A stretch of DNA of 11,402 nucleotides from an uncultured Bacilli bacterium (lineage in GTDB: Bacteria > Bacillota_I > Bacilli_A > RF39 > UBA660): assembly GCA_947584955.1 (NCBI GenBank), contig CANPWS010000027.1:1-11402 (forward strand), given 5' to 3'. The notes under the pieces are model-generated. The model did no database searches, had not been told where the DNA came from, and saw nothing but the letters and a program-made list of their open reading frames with translations. The first letter of the stretch is position 1. Each line of letters opens with the position of its first letter. Positions 1 to 8,278 of this stretch are shown in pieces. The position numbers and the translations under genes were made by a program.

Positions 1-1
1 C

Positions 2-574
2 AATGCTCCTATACCACTTTTACTTAGTTATAGAACAAAATCAGAAATTATAGGGATTGAAATTCAAAAAGAAGTTTGTGATTTAGCGAATATGTCAGTT
101 TTAGAAAATAAATTAGGAGATAGAATAAAAATAATAAATGAAGATGTTAACAATTTAGAAAAAATTTATCCTTCGGACTATTTCGATATAATTATATGTA
201 ATCCTCCATATTTTAAAACTAAAGATACAAATTTTTTAAATGATAATTATATAAAAGCAATTGCAAGGCATGAAATAAAAATAAATATTGAAAATATATT
301 AAGAATATCTAGCAAATTATTAAAAACAGGTAAAAAAATAGCTTTAGTGCATAGACCAGAAAGACTAATTGAAATTATAAAGCTTATGCAAAAATATAAA
401 ATTGAACCTAAAAGAATAAGATTATGCTATCCTAAAAAAGATAGTAAAGCTAATATTTTATTAATAGAAGGTGTAAAAAATGGAAAAAGTGGTTTAAAAA
501 TAGAATCACCACTTATAATACATAATCAAGATGGAACTTATAGTCAAGAAGTAAAAGATATGTTTGAGGAGTGA
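2..574 (+). CDS. trmN6: tRNA1(Val) (adenine(37)-N6)-methyltransferase, 5'-truncated by window edge
   Basis: The frame is open from base 2, so the gene begins upstream; 190 codons are visible and roughly the first 50-60 residues of a typical ~245-residue protein are missing. The visible part starts inside the SAM-binding motif I region (N-A-P-I-P-L-L-L-S), followed by the acidic G-I-E-I-Q strand that contacts the SAM ribose. The N-P-P-Y catalytic motif of N6-adenine methyltransferases is encoded at bases 200-211. Family knowledge: this YabB/YfiC-type enzyme methylates A37 of tRNA1(Val). It lies just upstream of rsmI, as yabB does near yabC in Bacillus subtilis, which supports the call. It ends in TGA at 572-574, four bases before the rsmI start, and its last codons supply the rsmI ribosome-binding site. 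Another HemK-like N6-methyltransferase is possible, but context and motif spacing favour TrmN6. Confidence 0.87.
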   Translation, partial: NAPIPLLLSYRTKSEIIGIEIQKEVCDLANMSVLENKLGDRIKIINEDVNNLEKIYPSDYFDIIICNPPYFKTKDTNFLNDNYIKAIARHEIKINIENILRISSKLLKTGKKIALVHRPERLIEIIKLMQKYKIEPKRIRLCYPKKDSKANILLIEGVKNGKSGLKIESPLIIHNQDGTYSQEVKDMFEE

Positions 575-578
575 AAAA

Positions 579-1418
579 ATGTGGCAAAATAGTTATGATG
601 GAAAAGCAACTTTATATTTAGTACCTACACCAATTGGTAATTTAGAAGATATAACTTTAAGAGCAATAAATATTTTAAAAGAAGTTGAAGTAATATTTTC
701 AGAAGATACAAGAGTAACATTAGTATTGTTAAATTATTTAAATATAAAAAAAATGTTAATAGCTTTACATGAACATAATGAAGATGAAGTTAAAGAAAAA
801 GTACTAGAATATTTAAAAAATGGAAAAAATGTTGCTATTGTAACTGATAGGGGGACACCTATAATAAGTGATCCAGGTTACAAAACAGTAAAATATATAG
901 CACAAAATAATTATAATGTAGTAGCACTTCCTGGGGCTAATGCTTTTGTTCCAGCTTTAATAACTTCGACTATTGAACCAGCACCCTTTATATTTTATGG
1001 TTTTTTAAATAGTAAAGAGACAAAAAGAAAAGCAGAATTAGAAAAATTAAAGTATTTAAAGTATACATTAATTTTTTATGAAGCACCTCACAGAATAGAA
1101 AAAACAATGAATGATATTTTAAATATTTTGGGAGATAGAATAGTTAGTATATCAAGAGAAATATCAAAAAAATTTGAAAGTATATATCGTGGAAGTATAT
1201 TAGAATTATTACCATCTCTTAAAGATATAAAAGGAGAAATTGTAATTATAGTATCACCATATAAAGAAGAAATAAATGATAATATATCAGCCATTGATTT
1301 AGTAGATATACATATAGAAAATGGAATGAATGTAATGGATGCTATAAAATTAGTATCAAAAGAAAAAAATATACCTAAAAATGAAATATATAGAGATTAT
1401 CATCGGAGGAAATTATGA
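579..1418 (+). CDS. rsmI: 16S rRNA (cytidine(1402)-2'-O)-methyltransferase RsmI
   Basis: Predicted to methylate the ribose 2'-OH of C1402 in the decoding centre of 16S rRNA using SAM; cytosolic, tetrapyrrole-methylase fold. I place the start at ATG 579, because GAGGAG at 566-571 sits 7 nt ahead. A possible upstream TTG at 564 overlaps that site and is less likely. The product is 279 residues, near the usual ~280-290. Visible signatures are P-T-P-I-G-N-L-E-D-I-T-L-R-A at 16-29, S-E-D-T-R at 41-45, the H-E-H-N-E segment at 64-68, D-R-G-T-P-I-I-S-D-P-G at 90-100, and F-Y-E-A-P-H-R at about 170. A short helical C-terminal domain follows. The third motif has Arg91 where most family members that I know have Ala. 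The stop overlaps the pth start (ATGA at 1415-1418), so the two are probably translationally coupled. Confidence 0.95.
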   Translation: MWQNSYDGKATLYLVPTPIGNLEDITLRAINILKEVEVIFSEDTRVTLVLLNYLNIKKMLIALHEHNEDEVKEKVLEYLKNGKNVAIVTDRGTPIISDPGYKTVKYIAQNNYNVVALPGANAFVPALITSTIEPAPFIFYGFLNSKETKRKAELEKLKYLKYTLIFYEAPHRIEKTMNDILNILGDRIVSISREISKKFESIYRGSILELLPSLKDIKGEIVIIVSPYKEEINDNISAIDLVDIHIENGMNVMDAIKLVSKEKNIPKNEIYRDYHRRKL

Positions 1419-1975
1419 AATTAATAGTAGGACTTGGAAATCCAGGAAAAGAGTATGAAAATACAAGACATAATATTGGATTTAGTTTATTAAATTATTT
1501 AGCAAAAGAAAAAAAAATTAGCTTTGAAACTGGTAAATTTAATGCGGATTATGCTATTTGTAATATAAACAATGAAAAAGTAATATTAATTAAGCCATTA
1601 TCATATATGAATTTATCTGGAGGAGTAGTAAAAAAATATATGGATTATTATAAAATAGATAATAAAAATATTTTAATAATTCAAGATGATTTAGACATGA
1701 ATATTGGAAAAATAAAATTTGTTTATAATAGTTCATCTGGTGGTCATAATGGTATAAAAGATATAGAAAAAAATCTAGGCACAAAAGAGTACGCAAGATT
1801 AAAAATAGGCATATCAAATAATAAAGATATTGATACGAAAGAATATGTACTTAATAAATTTAGTAAAGAAGATTCTAAAATATTAGAAAAAACTTATGCA
1901 AAATTAATTAATTTACTTGAAGATTATACATCATTAAATTTTGATAGAATTATGAATAAATATAATAACAAATAA
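1415..1975 (+). CDS. pth: Peptidyl-tRNA hydrolase
   Basis: Releases tRNA from peptidyl-tRNAs that drop off the ribosome; essential cytosolic enzyme in most bacteria (called SpoVC in Bacillus). The product is 186 residues, the normal length. Visible motifs: G-L-G-N-P-G at 6-11 with Asn9, N-T-R-H-N at 16-20 with the catalytic base His19, Y-M-N-L-S-G at 64-69 with substrate-binding Asn66, Q-D-D-L-D at 90-94 with Asp91 as the probable His partner, and G-G-H-N-G at 109-113 with Asn112. All key positions of the family are intact. The start is ATG 1415, with GGAGGA at 1405-1410 four bases ahead and a 4-bp overlap with rsmI. A weak hairpin follows the stop, then mfd. Confidence 0.97.
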   Translation: MKLIVGLGNPGKEYENTRHNIGFSLLNYLAKEKKISFETGKFNADYAICNINNEKVILIKPLSYMNLSGGVVKKYMDYYKIDNKNILIIQDDLDMNIGKIKFVYNSSSGGHNGIKDIEKNLGTKEYARLKIGISNNKDIDTKEYVLNKFSKEDSKILEKTYAKLINLLEDYTSLNFDRIMNKYNNK

Positions 1976-1999
1976 AAACAGTAAAAACTGTATTTTTTT
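1976..1999 (+). terminator. Weak hairpin with U-tract after pth
   Basis: ACAGT (1978-1982) pairs with ACTGT (1987-1991) around an AAAA loop, and the A-run 5' of the stem can pair with the seven-T tract at 1993-1999 after one A-A mismatch. It lies directly after the pth stop codon. The five-base core is short, so it is probably a leaky terminator that lets part of the transcription run into mfd. Confidence 0.45.
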
Positions 2000-2045
2000 G
2001 CTTGTTATATTATTAATTTCATTACATTATGAAGGGAGCAATAAA

Positions 2046-5000
2046 ATGAATTTCTTTGATAATTTTTTTCAAATAAAAGAAAATAATAATTATAGTGTAT
2101 CAGGATTAACCAAAGAATTGAATGCTTTATATATTTATAATACTTTTTTAAAAAGAGAAAAAAATATATTATTAGTAGTTTCTACGACTTATGAAGCTAA
2201 TAATTTATATGATATGCTTTCAAATTATACAAAAAATGTATTATTTTTTCCAATGGATGATTTTATCACAAGCGAAGCTATAGCAATAAGTCCAGAGTTT
2301 AAAATTGAAAGAATAAATACATTAAATAAACTAATATCAGATTCAAAATATATAGTTATAACTAATTTAATGGGATATCTAAGATATTTACCAGATAAAA
2401 ATATATGGAAATCTAAGATAATTGAAGTATTAAAAAATGATGAGATAGACCGTGAAGAATTTATAAAAAAAATATATGATTTAGGTTATGAAAAAGAAAC
2501 AATAGTTACTGAAACTGGAAAATTTGCTGTAAGAGGTTATGTTATAGATATATTTCCAATTGGAGAAAATAATCCAATTAGAATAGAATTTTGGGGAGAT
2601 ACAGTTGATTCAATAAAAGAATTTGATATAGATACACAGTTAACTATAAAAAGTATTGATAGTTTAAAAATATATTCAAATTCTGAATTTTTAATAGAAA
2701 AAGAAGATAATAACATAATAAGAAAACAAAAATATTTAAAAAATTATTTAAATAATAAAGTAGTAAATATAAGTTCTTATTTAAATTCATATATATGTTT
2801 TTGGTATGATTATAATCAAATAAGTATAAGTTATAATTTACTTAGAGAAACTATTATGGAATATGATAAAGAAAATATAAGCAATATGAAAACCGATTAT
2901 ATGTTTGATTTAAAAGAAATATATAATGAAAATGAAATATATATAATGGGAATAGATAATATATTAACAGATATTAAATTAACCAAAGAAGAAAAATATC
3001 TTTCATATAATATTGATAATTTTGAAGGAAATTTAGATTTATTCAAAAAAGAAATTGATAAATATATTAGAAAAAAAATGACAGTTATTTTAGCTATTTC
3101 AAGTACTGCTACTGCTAAAAAAATTAGTCAGTATTTAGAGATAGAAAATTTAATTTTAACAAATCCTAATGAAATAATAAAAGAAAAAGTTAATTTAATT
3201 AATTATAGTATAAGTAATGGATTTATATTTAATAATTATGTAGTAATTTCTAATAATGATATATTTAAACCAGAAAAAAAGATTGCATATAAAAGTAAAT
3301 TTAAATTATCAAGCAGATTATCAAATTTATCTAATATAAATAAAGGTGATTATATAGTACATGAAATGCATGGAATAGGTATATATGATGAAATTGTAAC
3401 TTTAACTAAGAATGGTTTAAAAAAAGATTATATTAAACTAATTTATGCCGATGGTGATGTTTTATATGTTCCCGTTGAAAAAATTGACAGAATAAGTAAA
3501 TTTGTTGGTAAAGAAGTATCAAATTTAAAATTGAACAAATTAAATACTGATGAATGGAAAAAAAGAAAAAATAAAATTAAAAATAAACTTGAAGATATAG
3601 CAGGAGATTTAATTAAAGTATCAGCGGAACGTGAAGCAATGAAAGGTTATGCATTTAGTGAAGATGATGAAAATCAATTATTGTTTGATAATGAGTTTAT
3701 TTATGATGAAACTGAGGATCAGAAAAAAGCTATTGAAAGTATAAAAAATGAAATGGAAAAATCAAAACCAATGGATATGCTTTTATGTGGCGATGTAGGA
3801 TATGGAAAAACAGAAGTAGCATTTAGAGCAATGTTTAAAGCAGTTAATGATGGTAAACAAGTAGCATATTTATGTCCTACGACTATTTTATCTAATCAAC
3901 AGTATAAAAATGCTTTAGAACGATTTAAAAGTTTTCCTGTAAATATTGCTTTATTAAATAGATTTGTTCCAGTAGTTAAAGAAAATGAAATAATTAAAAA
4001 AGTAAATGAAGGCAAAATTGATATATTAATTGGAACACATAAAATATTAAATAACGCAATTAAATTTAAAGATTTAGGATTATTAGTAATAGATGAAGAA
4101 CAACGATTTGGAGTATCACATAAAGAAAAAATAAAAAAGTATAAATCTAATATAGATGTACTTACTTTATCTGCAACACCAATACCAAGAACATTACAGA
4201 TGTCAATGTCTGGTATAAGAAGTTTAGCATTAATTGAAACTCCACCAGCTGAGCGTCTTCCTATACAAACATATGTTTTACCTGAAAATAAAAATGTAAT
4301 AAAAGATGCTGTATATAAAGAATTATCAAGAAATGGACAGACATTTATTTTGTATAATCGTGTAGAAAAAATCGAATCTAAGCTTGATGAATTAAACAAA
4401 TTAATACCAGAAGCTAAAATAAAAATAGCACATGGTCAAATGACAAAAAAAGAGCTTGAAGATGTCATGATTGATTTTATTTCTCATAAATTCGATGTTT
4501 TACTTTGCACAACGATTATTGAAACAGGTATCGATATAGCAAATGTAAATACATTAATTATAATAGATGCAGATAGATTTGGATTATCACAGCTTTATCA
4601 AATTAGAGGTAGAATTGGTCGAAGTGATAAAGTAGGGTATGCATATTTAATGTATGATAATAGAAAAGAGCTTAATGACATGGCTGTAAAAAGATTATCA
4701 ACAATAAAAGAATTTACTGAATTAGGTAGTGGTTTTAAAATTGCAATGAGAGATTTATCAATAAGAGGTGCAGGAGATATATTAGGAAGTGAACAATCTG
4801 GATATATTGATTCAATAGGAATAGATTTATATTTAAAAATGCTAAAAGAAGCGGTTGATAAATTAAAAGGAATTGATACTTTTGAAGAAGAAAATGATAA
4901 TAATATGCCAGTAGTTGAGGTAGATACACATATTAGTGATTCTTATGTTAAAGAAGATGATTTAAAAATTGAAATACATAAAAGAATTAATGATATTGAT

Positions 5001-5357
5001 TCTTTTGAAAAATTAAATTCTATAAAACAAGAATTAGAAGATAGATTTGGAAAAATAAATAATGAAATTGAAATTTATATGTATGAAGAATGGTTAGAAA
5101 AGATTGCAAAAAAACTCGAAATTAAAAGAATCAAACAAACAAATACATTAATAGAATTATCTATTTCTAAAGAGGTAAGTAATAAAATAGATGGAGAAAA
5201 ATTATTTTATACTGCTTATGAAATTTCACCTAATTTTAAATTAAAATTTAGTGATGGAAGTATTCATATAATACTTAGTTTTGCTAATTTAAAAGAGCAT
5301 TTTATAAAATATATAATTAAATTATTAAGTAAAATATGTGAAGAAAATAATTTGTAA
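2046..5357 (+). CDS. mfd: Transcription-repair coupling factor Mfd
   Basis: ATP-driven translocase that removes stalled RNA polymerase from DNA lesions and recruits UvrA for strand-specific nucleotide excision repair. I place the start at ATG 2046, with AAGGGAG at 2032-2038 seven bases ahead. An upstream in-frame TTG at 1998 would start inside the U-tract. The product is 1103 residues, slightly shorter than the ~1150-1180 of E. coli and B. subtilis. Domain order is complete: a UvrB-like N-terminal module with R-G-Y-V-I-D-I-F-P at 163-171, the RNA-polymerase-interaction domain starting near G-D-Y-I-V-H (434), then the RecG-like motor. The motor shows Walker A G-D-V-G-Y-G-K-T at 582-589, D-E-E-Q at 683-686, S-A-T-P at 709-712 and Q-I-R-G-R-I-G-R-S at 852-860. 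The translocation (TRG) motif begins R-D-L-S-I-R-G-A-G at 902, and a C-terminal regulatory domain follows. Its place after pth matches Bacillus, except that no fin gene lies between. Confidence 0.98.
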   Translation: MNFFDNFFQIKENNNYSVSGLTKELNALYIYNTFLKREKNILLVVSTTYEANNLYDMLSNYTKNVLFFPMDDFITSEAIAISPEFKIERINTLNKLISDSKYIVITNLMGYLRYLPDKNIWKSKIIEVLKNDEIDREEFIKKIYDLGYEKETIVTETGKFAVRGYVIDIFPIGENNPIRIEFWGDTVDSIKEFDIDTQLTIKSIDSLKIYSNSEFLIEKEDNNIIRKQKYLKNYLNNKVVNISSYLNSYICFWYDYNQISISYNLLRETIMEYDKENISNMKTDYMFDLKEIYNENEIYIMGIDNILTDIKLTKEEKYLSYNIDNFEGNLDLFKKEIDKYIRKKMTVILAISSTATAKKISQYLEIENLILTNPNEIIKEKVNLINYSISNGFIFNNYVVISNNDIFKPEKKIAYKSKFKLSSRLSNLSNINKGDYIVHEMHGIGIYDEIVTLTKNGLKKDYIKLIYADGDVLYVPVEKIDRISKFVGKEVSNLKLNKLNTDEWKKRKNKIKNKLEDIAGDLIKVSAEREAMKGYAFSEDDENQLLFDNEFIYDETEDQKKAIESIKNEMEKSKPMDMLLCGDVGYGKTEVAFRAMFKAVNDGKQVAYLCPTTILSNQQYKNALERFKSFPVNIALLNRFVPVVKENEIIKKVNEGKIDILIGTHKILNNAIKFKDLGLLVIDEEQRFGVSHKEKIKKYKSNIDVLTLSATPIPRTLQMSMSGIRSLALIETPPAERLPIQTYVLPENKNVIKDAVYKELSRNGQTFILYNRVEKIESKLDELNKLIPEAKIKIAHGQMTKKELEDVMIDFISHKFDVLLCTTIIETGIDIANVNTLIIIDADRFGLSQLYQIRGRIGRSDKVGYAYLMYDNRKELNDMAVKRLSTIKEFTELGSGFKIAMRDLSIRGAGDILGSEQSGYIDSIGIDLYLKMLKEAVDKLKGIDTFEEENDNNMPVVEVDTHISDSYVKEDDLKIEIHKRINDIDSFEKLNSIKQELEDRFGKINNEIEIYMYEEWLEKIAKKLEIKRIKQTNTLIELSISKEVSNKIDGEKLFYTAYEISPNFKLKFSDGSIHIILSFANLKEHFIKYIIKLLSKICEENNL

Positions 5358-5397
5358 ATTTAAAAAATATATAGATTTTCTTATTTAATTATTAGTA

Positions 5398-5423
5398 AAC
5401 ATTAAATTTATAACATTAAATTT
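5398..5423. repeat. Short tandem direct repeat between mfd and the M14 gene
   Basis: AACATTAAATTT occurs twice, at 5398-5409 and 5412-5423, with a 14-bp period. It lies in the AT-rich convergent intergenic gap of 108 bp. No function is evident and such repeats arise easily at this composition. Confidence 0.4.
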
Positions 5424-5438
5424 TATTATATTGTATAA

Positions 5439-5480
5439 TTAAAAAGGTATAGAATTAATTATAATCTAATACCTTTTTAA
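5439..5480. terminator. Bidirectional terminator shared by mfd and the murE/M14 operon
   Basis: TTAAAAAGGTAT (5439-5450) is perfectly complementary to ATACCTTTTTAA (5469-5480). Three further pairs form past a bulged A, leaving a loop of about 11 nt. T-runs follow on both strands: CTTTTTAATTTTC and then T8 for mfd on the plus strand, and CTTTTTAATT for the minus strand. The right arm lies inside the last codons of the M14 gene, and its TAG stop (5466-5468) is in the loop-proximal part. The element therefore overlaps coding sequence. Confidence 0.75.
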
Positions 5481-6668
5481 TTTTCTTTTTTTTATATCAA
5501 TATATTCATTATCTATAATATTATATAATTCATTAATATTAGTAAAATTATTAGAAATTTCTTTAGCTTTATTATAAATATATATAAGATTATCTAAAGT
5601 ATAAATTAGACTAATAATATTACTTTCTATAGTATTTTTAACATTAATATTATCACCATATACTCCAATAGGATTTCCCATCATTGGAGATAATTCTATT
5701 AATAAATTTCCAGGATAGGTAATTCTAAGATTATCATTTACACTAGTTATTTTATTAGCTTTTTCTTTAATTATATCATATGTACTTTGATTTTTAATTG
5801 TATATTCTTGATAAAATTTACTTAATAGATAGTTATATGTTTCAAAAAACTTATTATCTTTTTCTGGTCTTTGATATATTAATCCTCCTATACTGTGATA
5901 ATTAAAGTAAGCTATAAAATTATTATCTTTATTTAAATTATAAAATAGTTTTTTTAAAGATGAAATTTCATTTTCTTCATGAAAACTATTGTATTTATTT
6001 TCTCCAGGGTAACCAATTGGTGATGGAATATCAAGCCTAATGTTATTAATTTGTTTTTGTTTATTATATTCAAAGGGATACACTATTTTGTTAACACTAT
6101 TAGAATTTAGATCAATTCCTTTACCATTGGCAGCCCAATCAATAATACTTCCTTTAGGATGCATTTTTAAAATTTCATCAGTATATGTTCTTAAAATTCC
6201 ATATTTTTTATCGATACAATTATAATTAGTGTTATTAAACATTTCTTGATGAAGTTTTTTTGAATTTTCATTTATTGTTGCATCTATTTTATAGTTTTTA
6301 TAATATTCATAACAAAAATTTTTAACTTCATTTTCCGTAGCGTTTTTATTAATTTTATTTCTAATAGCCGAAGTATTTATTATATATCCTTCAGGATTTA
6401 GTATTGGTATAAAATGAATTGTTGCATTTTCAAAGATAATATTATTCTTATTTAAATATTTCATAAGCTCAATAACAAAAGTAGTACTGATTATTTCATT
6501 TGAATGCCAACTACCTGTTATAACAACTTGTTTTTCTCCGTTACCTAAAGTAAAATGACGTATTGGTAAGTGCTCTAAACTAGAATATCCAATTGCATTT
6601 TTTTCTTTAATATTAGAATTTTGAAAATTATCTAATATTGTTTCACACGTATTATAATCATATATCAT
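5466..6668 (-). CDS. Cytosolic M14-family zinc metallopeptidase, likely gamma-D-glutamyl-meso-diaminopimelate peptidase-like (M14C)
   Basis: A 400-residue metallopeptidase with no signal peptide or membrane segment, so probably cytosolic. Zinc ligands of the carboxypeptidase fold are visible: H55-x-x-E58 in W-H-S-N-E, and His258 in Y-H-S-I-G-G. The general-base Glu is E325 in L-L-I-E-L-S-P. N-P-E-G-Y (91-95) and S-A-I-R-N-K with Arg103 match the substrate-binding loop. W-A-A-N-G-K-G-I-D-L-N (178-188), followed by Y-P-G-E and an E-E-N-E helix, resembles the endopeptidase I/YqgT branch (M14C) that cuts the gamma-D-Glu-DAP bond of murein peptides. Assignment to that branch is from remembered motif shape, not a search. 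The start overlaps the murE stop (ATGA), and the upstream sequence has only a poor Shine-Dalgarno (AGTGA), so translation probably depends on coupling to murE. Alternative: an M14 enzyme with another peptide substrate. Confidence 0.8.
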   Translation of the reverse strand: MIYDYNTCETILDNFQNSNIKEKNAIGYSSLEHLPIRHFTLGNGEKQVVITGSWHSNEIISTTFVIELMKYLNKNNIIFENATIHFIPILNPEGYIINTSAIRNKINKNATENEVKNFCYEYYKNYKIDATINENSKKLHQEMFNNTNYNCIDKKYGILRTYTDEILKMHPKGSIIDWAANGKGIDLNSNSVNKIVYPFEYNKQKQINNIRLDIPSPIGYPGENKYNSFHEENEISSLKKLFYNLNKDNNFIAYFNYHSIGGLIYQRPEKDNKFFETYNYLLSKFYQEYTIKNQSTYDIIKEKANKITSVNDNLRITYPGNLLIELSPMMGNPIGVYGDNINVKNTIESNIISLIYTLDNLIYIYNKAKEISNNFTNINELYNIIDNEYIDIKKRKLKRY

Positions 6669-8044
6669 AAATTATCACTATTTAATAGATTTAATACTTC
6701 TTCTTTATCACTAAAGTGTATTTTTTCATTTCCTATTATTTGATAATTTTCATGTCCTTTACCTAATATTAGTAAAATATCATTATTTTTAAGTAACTTA
6801 AATCCTTTAATAATTGCTTTTTTTCTATTTAATTCTATTATATAATTATTGTTAATTTTATCTTCAATTAAATCATTTATAATTTGATTAGGATTTTCAT
6901 CTCTTGGGTTGTCATTAGTAAATATAACATTATCAGATAAAGAAAGTACTAAATCTCCCATTTCCTTTCTTTTATTTCGATCAGAGCCACTACCTCCACC
7001 ACATCCAATTACTGTGATTATATGATTTGGGTTTAACTCTTTTGCTGTTTTTAAAATATTTTTTATTCCATCTGGAGTATGTGCATAATCTATTATAATT
7101 ATATTATCTTTATAGTTATATTTTTCCATTCTTCCATCTGGTCCTTTAGTATTTATTAGAACTTTGTTTATTTGATTAAAAGAAAAACCTATTTTGTTTA
7201 AAATAATAATTGCCACTAAACAATTATAAATATTATGTTTACCAAGTAATGGAGTAGTAAAAATATATTTATTGTTATTATTTTTAACCTCAAAAGTACT
7301 ATTTTCTGTATTTATATTATAATCAATTATTTGATAATCAGACTTATTAAATCCATAAAATATATTATTATTTTCTTTTAAAATAAAGTAATCTTTATAT
7401 GAATCATCAGAATTTATTAAGGCAAAACCATTTGAATCTAACATTTTAAATAGCTTTTGTTTTGCTAAAGCATATGCTTCCATTGTTTTGTGATATCCCA
7501 AATGTTCATGAGTTAAATTAGTAAAAACTGCATAAGTAAATTTTAAATTTGCTAATCTATTTTGATCTAAACCATGTGAACTAGTTTCAATACAAACATA
7601 TTTGCATCCTTTTTCTTTACTTTCAATTAATAATTCATATATATCAATTATTTCTGGTGTTGTATTTGGTAATGCTTTAATAAATTTATCTATATAAAAA
7701 CCATTAGTACCAATATAAGCACATTTTTTTCCAAGACTATTTAACATGTTATGAATAAGAGTAGTAGTTGTAGTTTTTCCATTAGTTCCAGTAACTCCAA
7801 TTAATATTAAATCTTTAATTTTATCGTAATAATTCTCATATAGATAATTAATTAAATATTTTTTAGTATTTTTAACTTTTAATACTTGAACATTGTCATA
7901 ATTATAATCTCCATATTCAACAATTACTTTACTAGCTCCATTTTTAATTGCATCTTCGACATATTTATGTCCATCATTATTTGTTTTAAGTGCTATAAAA
8001 ATATCGCCTTTTTTTATTAATTTTGAATTATATTTAATATTCAT
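6665..8044 (-). CDS. murE: UDP-N-acetylmuramoyl-L-alanyl-D-glutamate--2,6-diaminopimelate ligase MurE
   Basis: Adds the third residue to the UDP-MurNAc dipeptide in cytosolic peptidoglycan precursor synthesis, using ATP. Motifs in order: the substrate-loop start K-K-G-D-I-F-I-A-L (11-19), ATP loop G-T-N-G-K-T-T-T (86-93), T-T-P-E (128-131), E-T-S-S-H-G-L (153-159), N-L-T-H-E-H-L-G-Y-H (176-185), and a Y-A-L-A-K segment whose Lys195 is the likely carbamylated lysine. Then come G-P-D-G-R-M-E (301-307), D-Y-A-H-T-P-D (319-325), and D-N-P-R-D-E-N-P (378-385). The DNPR motif is the established marker for meso-DAP rather than lysine. At 459 residues it is about 30 shorter than usual, and the deficit is at the N-terminus. 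ATG 8044 has AAGAGG at 8053-8058 eight bases ahead, and an in-frame TGA at 8060-8062 blocks any extension. It is first in an operon with the M14 gene. Confidence 0.96.
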   Translation of the reverse strand: MNIKYNSKLIKKGDIFIALKTNNDGHKYVEDAIKNGASKVIVEYGDYNYDNVQVLKVKNTKKYLINYLYENYYDKIKDLILIGVTGTNGKTTTTTLIHNMLNSLGKKCAYIGTNGFYIDKFIKALPNTTPEIIDIYELLIESKEKGCKYVCIETSSHGLDQNRLANLKFTYAVFTNLTHEHLGYHKTMEAYALAKQKLFKMLDSNGFALINSDDSYKDYFILKENNNIFYGFNKSDYQIIDYNINTENSTFEVKNNNNKYIFTTPLLGKHNIYNCLVAIIILNKIGFSFNQINKVLINTKGPDGRMEKYNYKDNIIIIDYAHTPDGIKNILKTAKELNPNHIITVIGCGGGSGSDRNKRKEMGDLVLSLSDNVIFTNDNPRDENPNQIINDLIEDKINNNYIIELNRKKAIIKGFKLLKNNDILLILGKGHENYQIIGNEKIHFSDKEEVLNLLNSDNL

Positions 8045-8070
8045 AAGTAAGTCCTCTTTTCATGTGTATT

Positions 8071-8099
8071 ATTATACTATGTATACTTTAAAATGTAAA
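8071..8099 (-). promoter_or_regulatory. Sigma-A-type promoter of the murE-M14 operon
   Basis: On the minus strand TTTACA (8094-8099) and TATAAT (8071-8076) are separated by exactly 17 bp; the -10 is perfect and the -35 differs at one base. Transcription should start near 8064, about 20 nt before the murE start codon and just ahead of its ribosome-binding site. Confidence 0.8.
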
Positions 8100-8238
8100 T
8101 TAATGAAAAGTTTTTTTAAGTATTATAATTAAATTTTTGTTAAATATATTATATTAGATATTATTATATTTTATGATTATCAATGCTTAATTATTATATA
8201 AATTATAATATTTTTAAATAGATTTAATGATATTGAAT

Positions 8239-8274
8239 AAAAAAATAATTTAATATTAAATATTAAATTATTTT
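8239..8274 (-). terminator. All-A/T hairpin with T-run, possible second ppa terminator
   Basis: AATAATTTAATA (8244-8255) is perfectly complementary to TATTAAATTATT (8261-8272), extended by two A-T pairs outside and one inside. On the minus strand the stem is followed by a T-run (8239-8243). It lies just downstream of the main ppa terminator. A stem without G-C pairs is weak as a terminator, so backup termination is only a possibility. Confidence 0.4.
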
Positions 8275-8278
8275 AAAT

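Noticed and set aside
2002..2030. Possible sigma-A promoter for mfd (TTGTTA-N17-CATTAT)
   Set aside because: Only four of six matches in each box, and the start would fall inside the ribosome-binding site; mfd is more simply read from the upstream operon through the weak hairpin.
3896..4399. Open frames on the strand opposite mfd, and similar ones opposite rsmI and pth
   Set aside because: They lie entirely inside well-conserved genes, lack ribosome-binding sites and have low-complexity hydrophobic translations; antisense shadows of AT-rich coding sequence.
5358..5440. Hidden small gene or RNA gene in the mfd-M14 gap
   Set aside because: Only a short direct repeat and the terminator are visible; no start codon with a ribosome-binding site and no promoter.
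8036..8063. Nine-codon reading frame starting at ATG 8063 on the minus strand and overlapping the murE start
   Set aside because: It has no Shine-Dalgarno and starts almost at the predicted transcript end; short frames like this arise by chance, so a leader peptide is not supported.
8100..8238. Regulatory or coding content between the ppa hairpins and the murE promoter
   Set aside because: Nearly pure A/T sequence with no convincing reading frame, promoter pair or strong stem beyond composition-driven noise.
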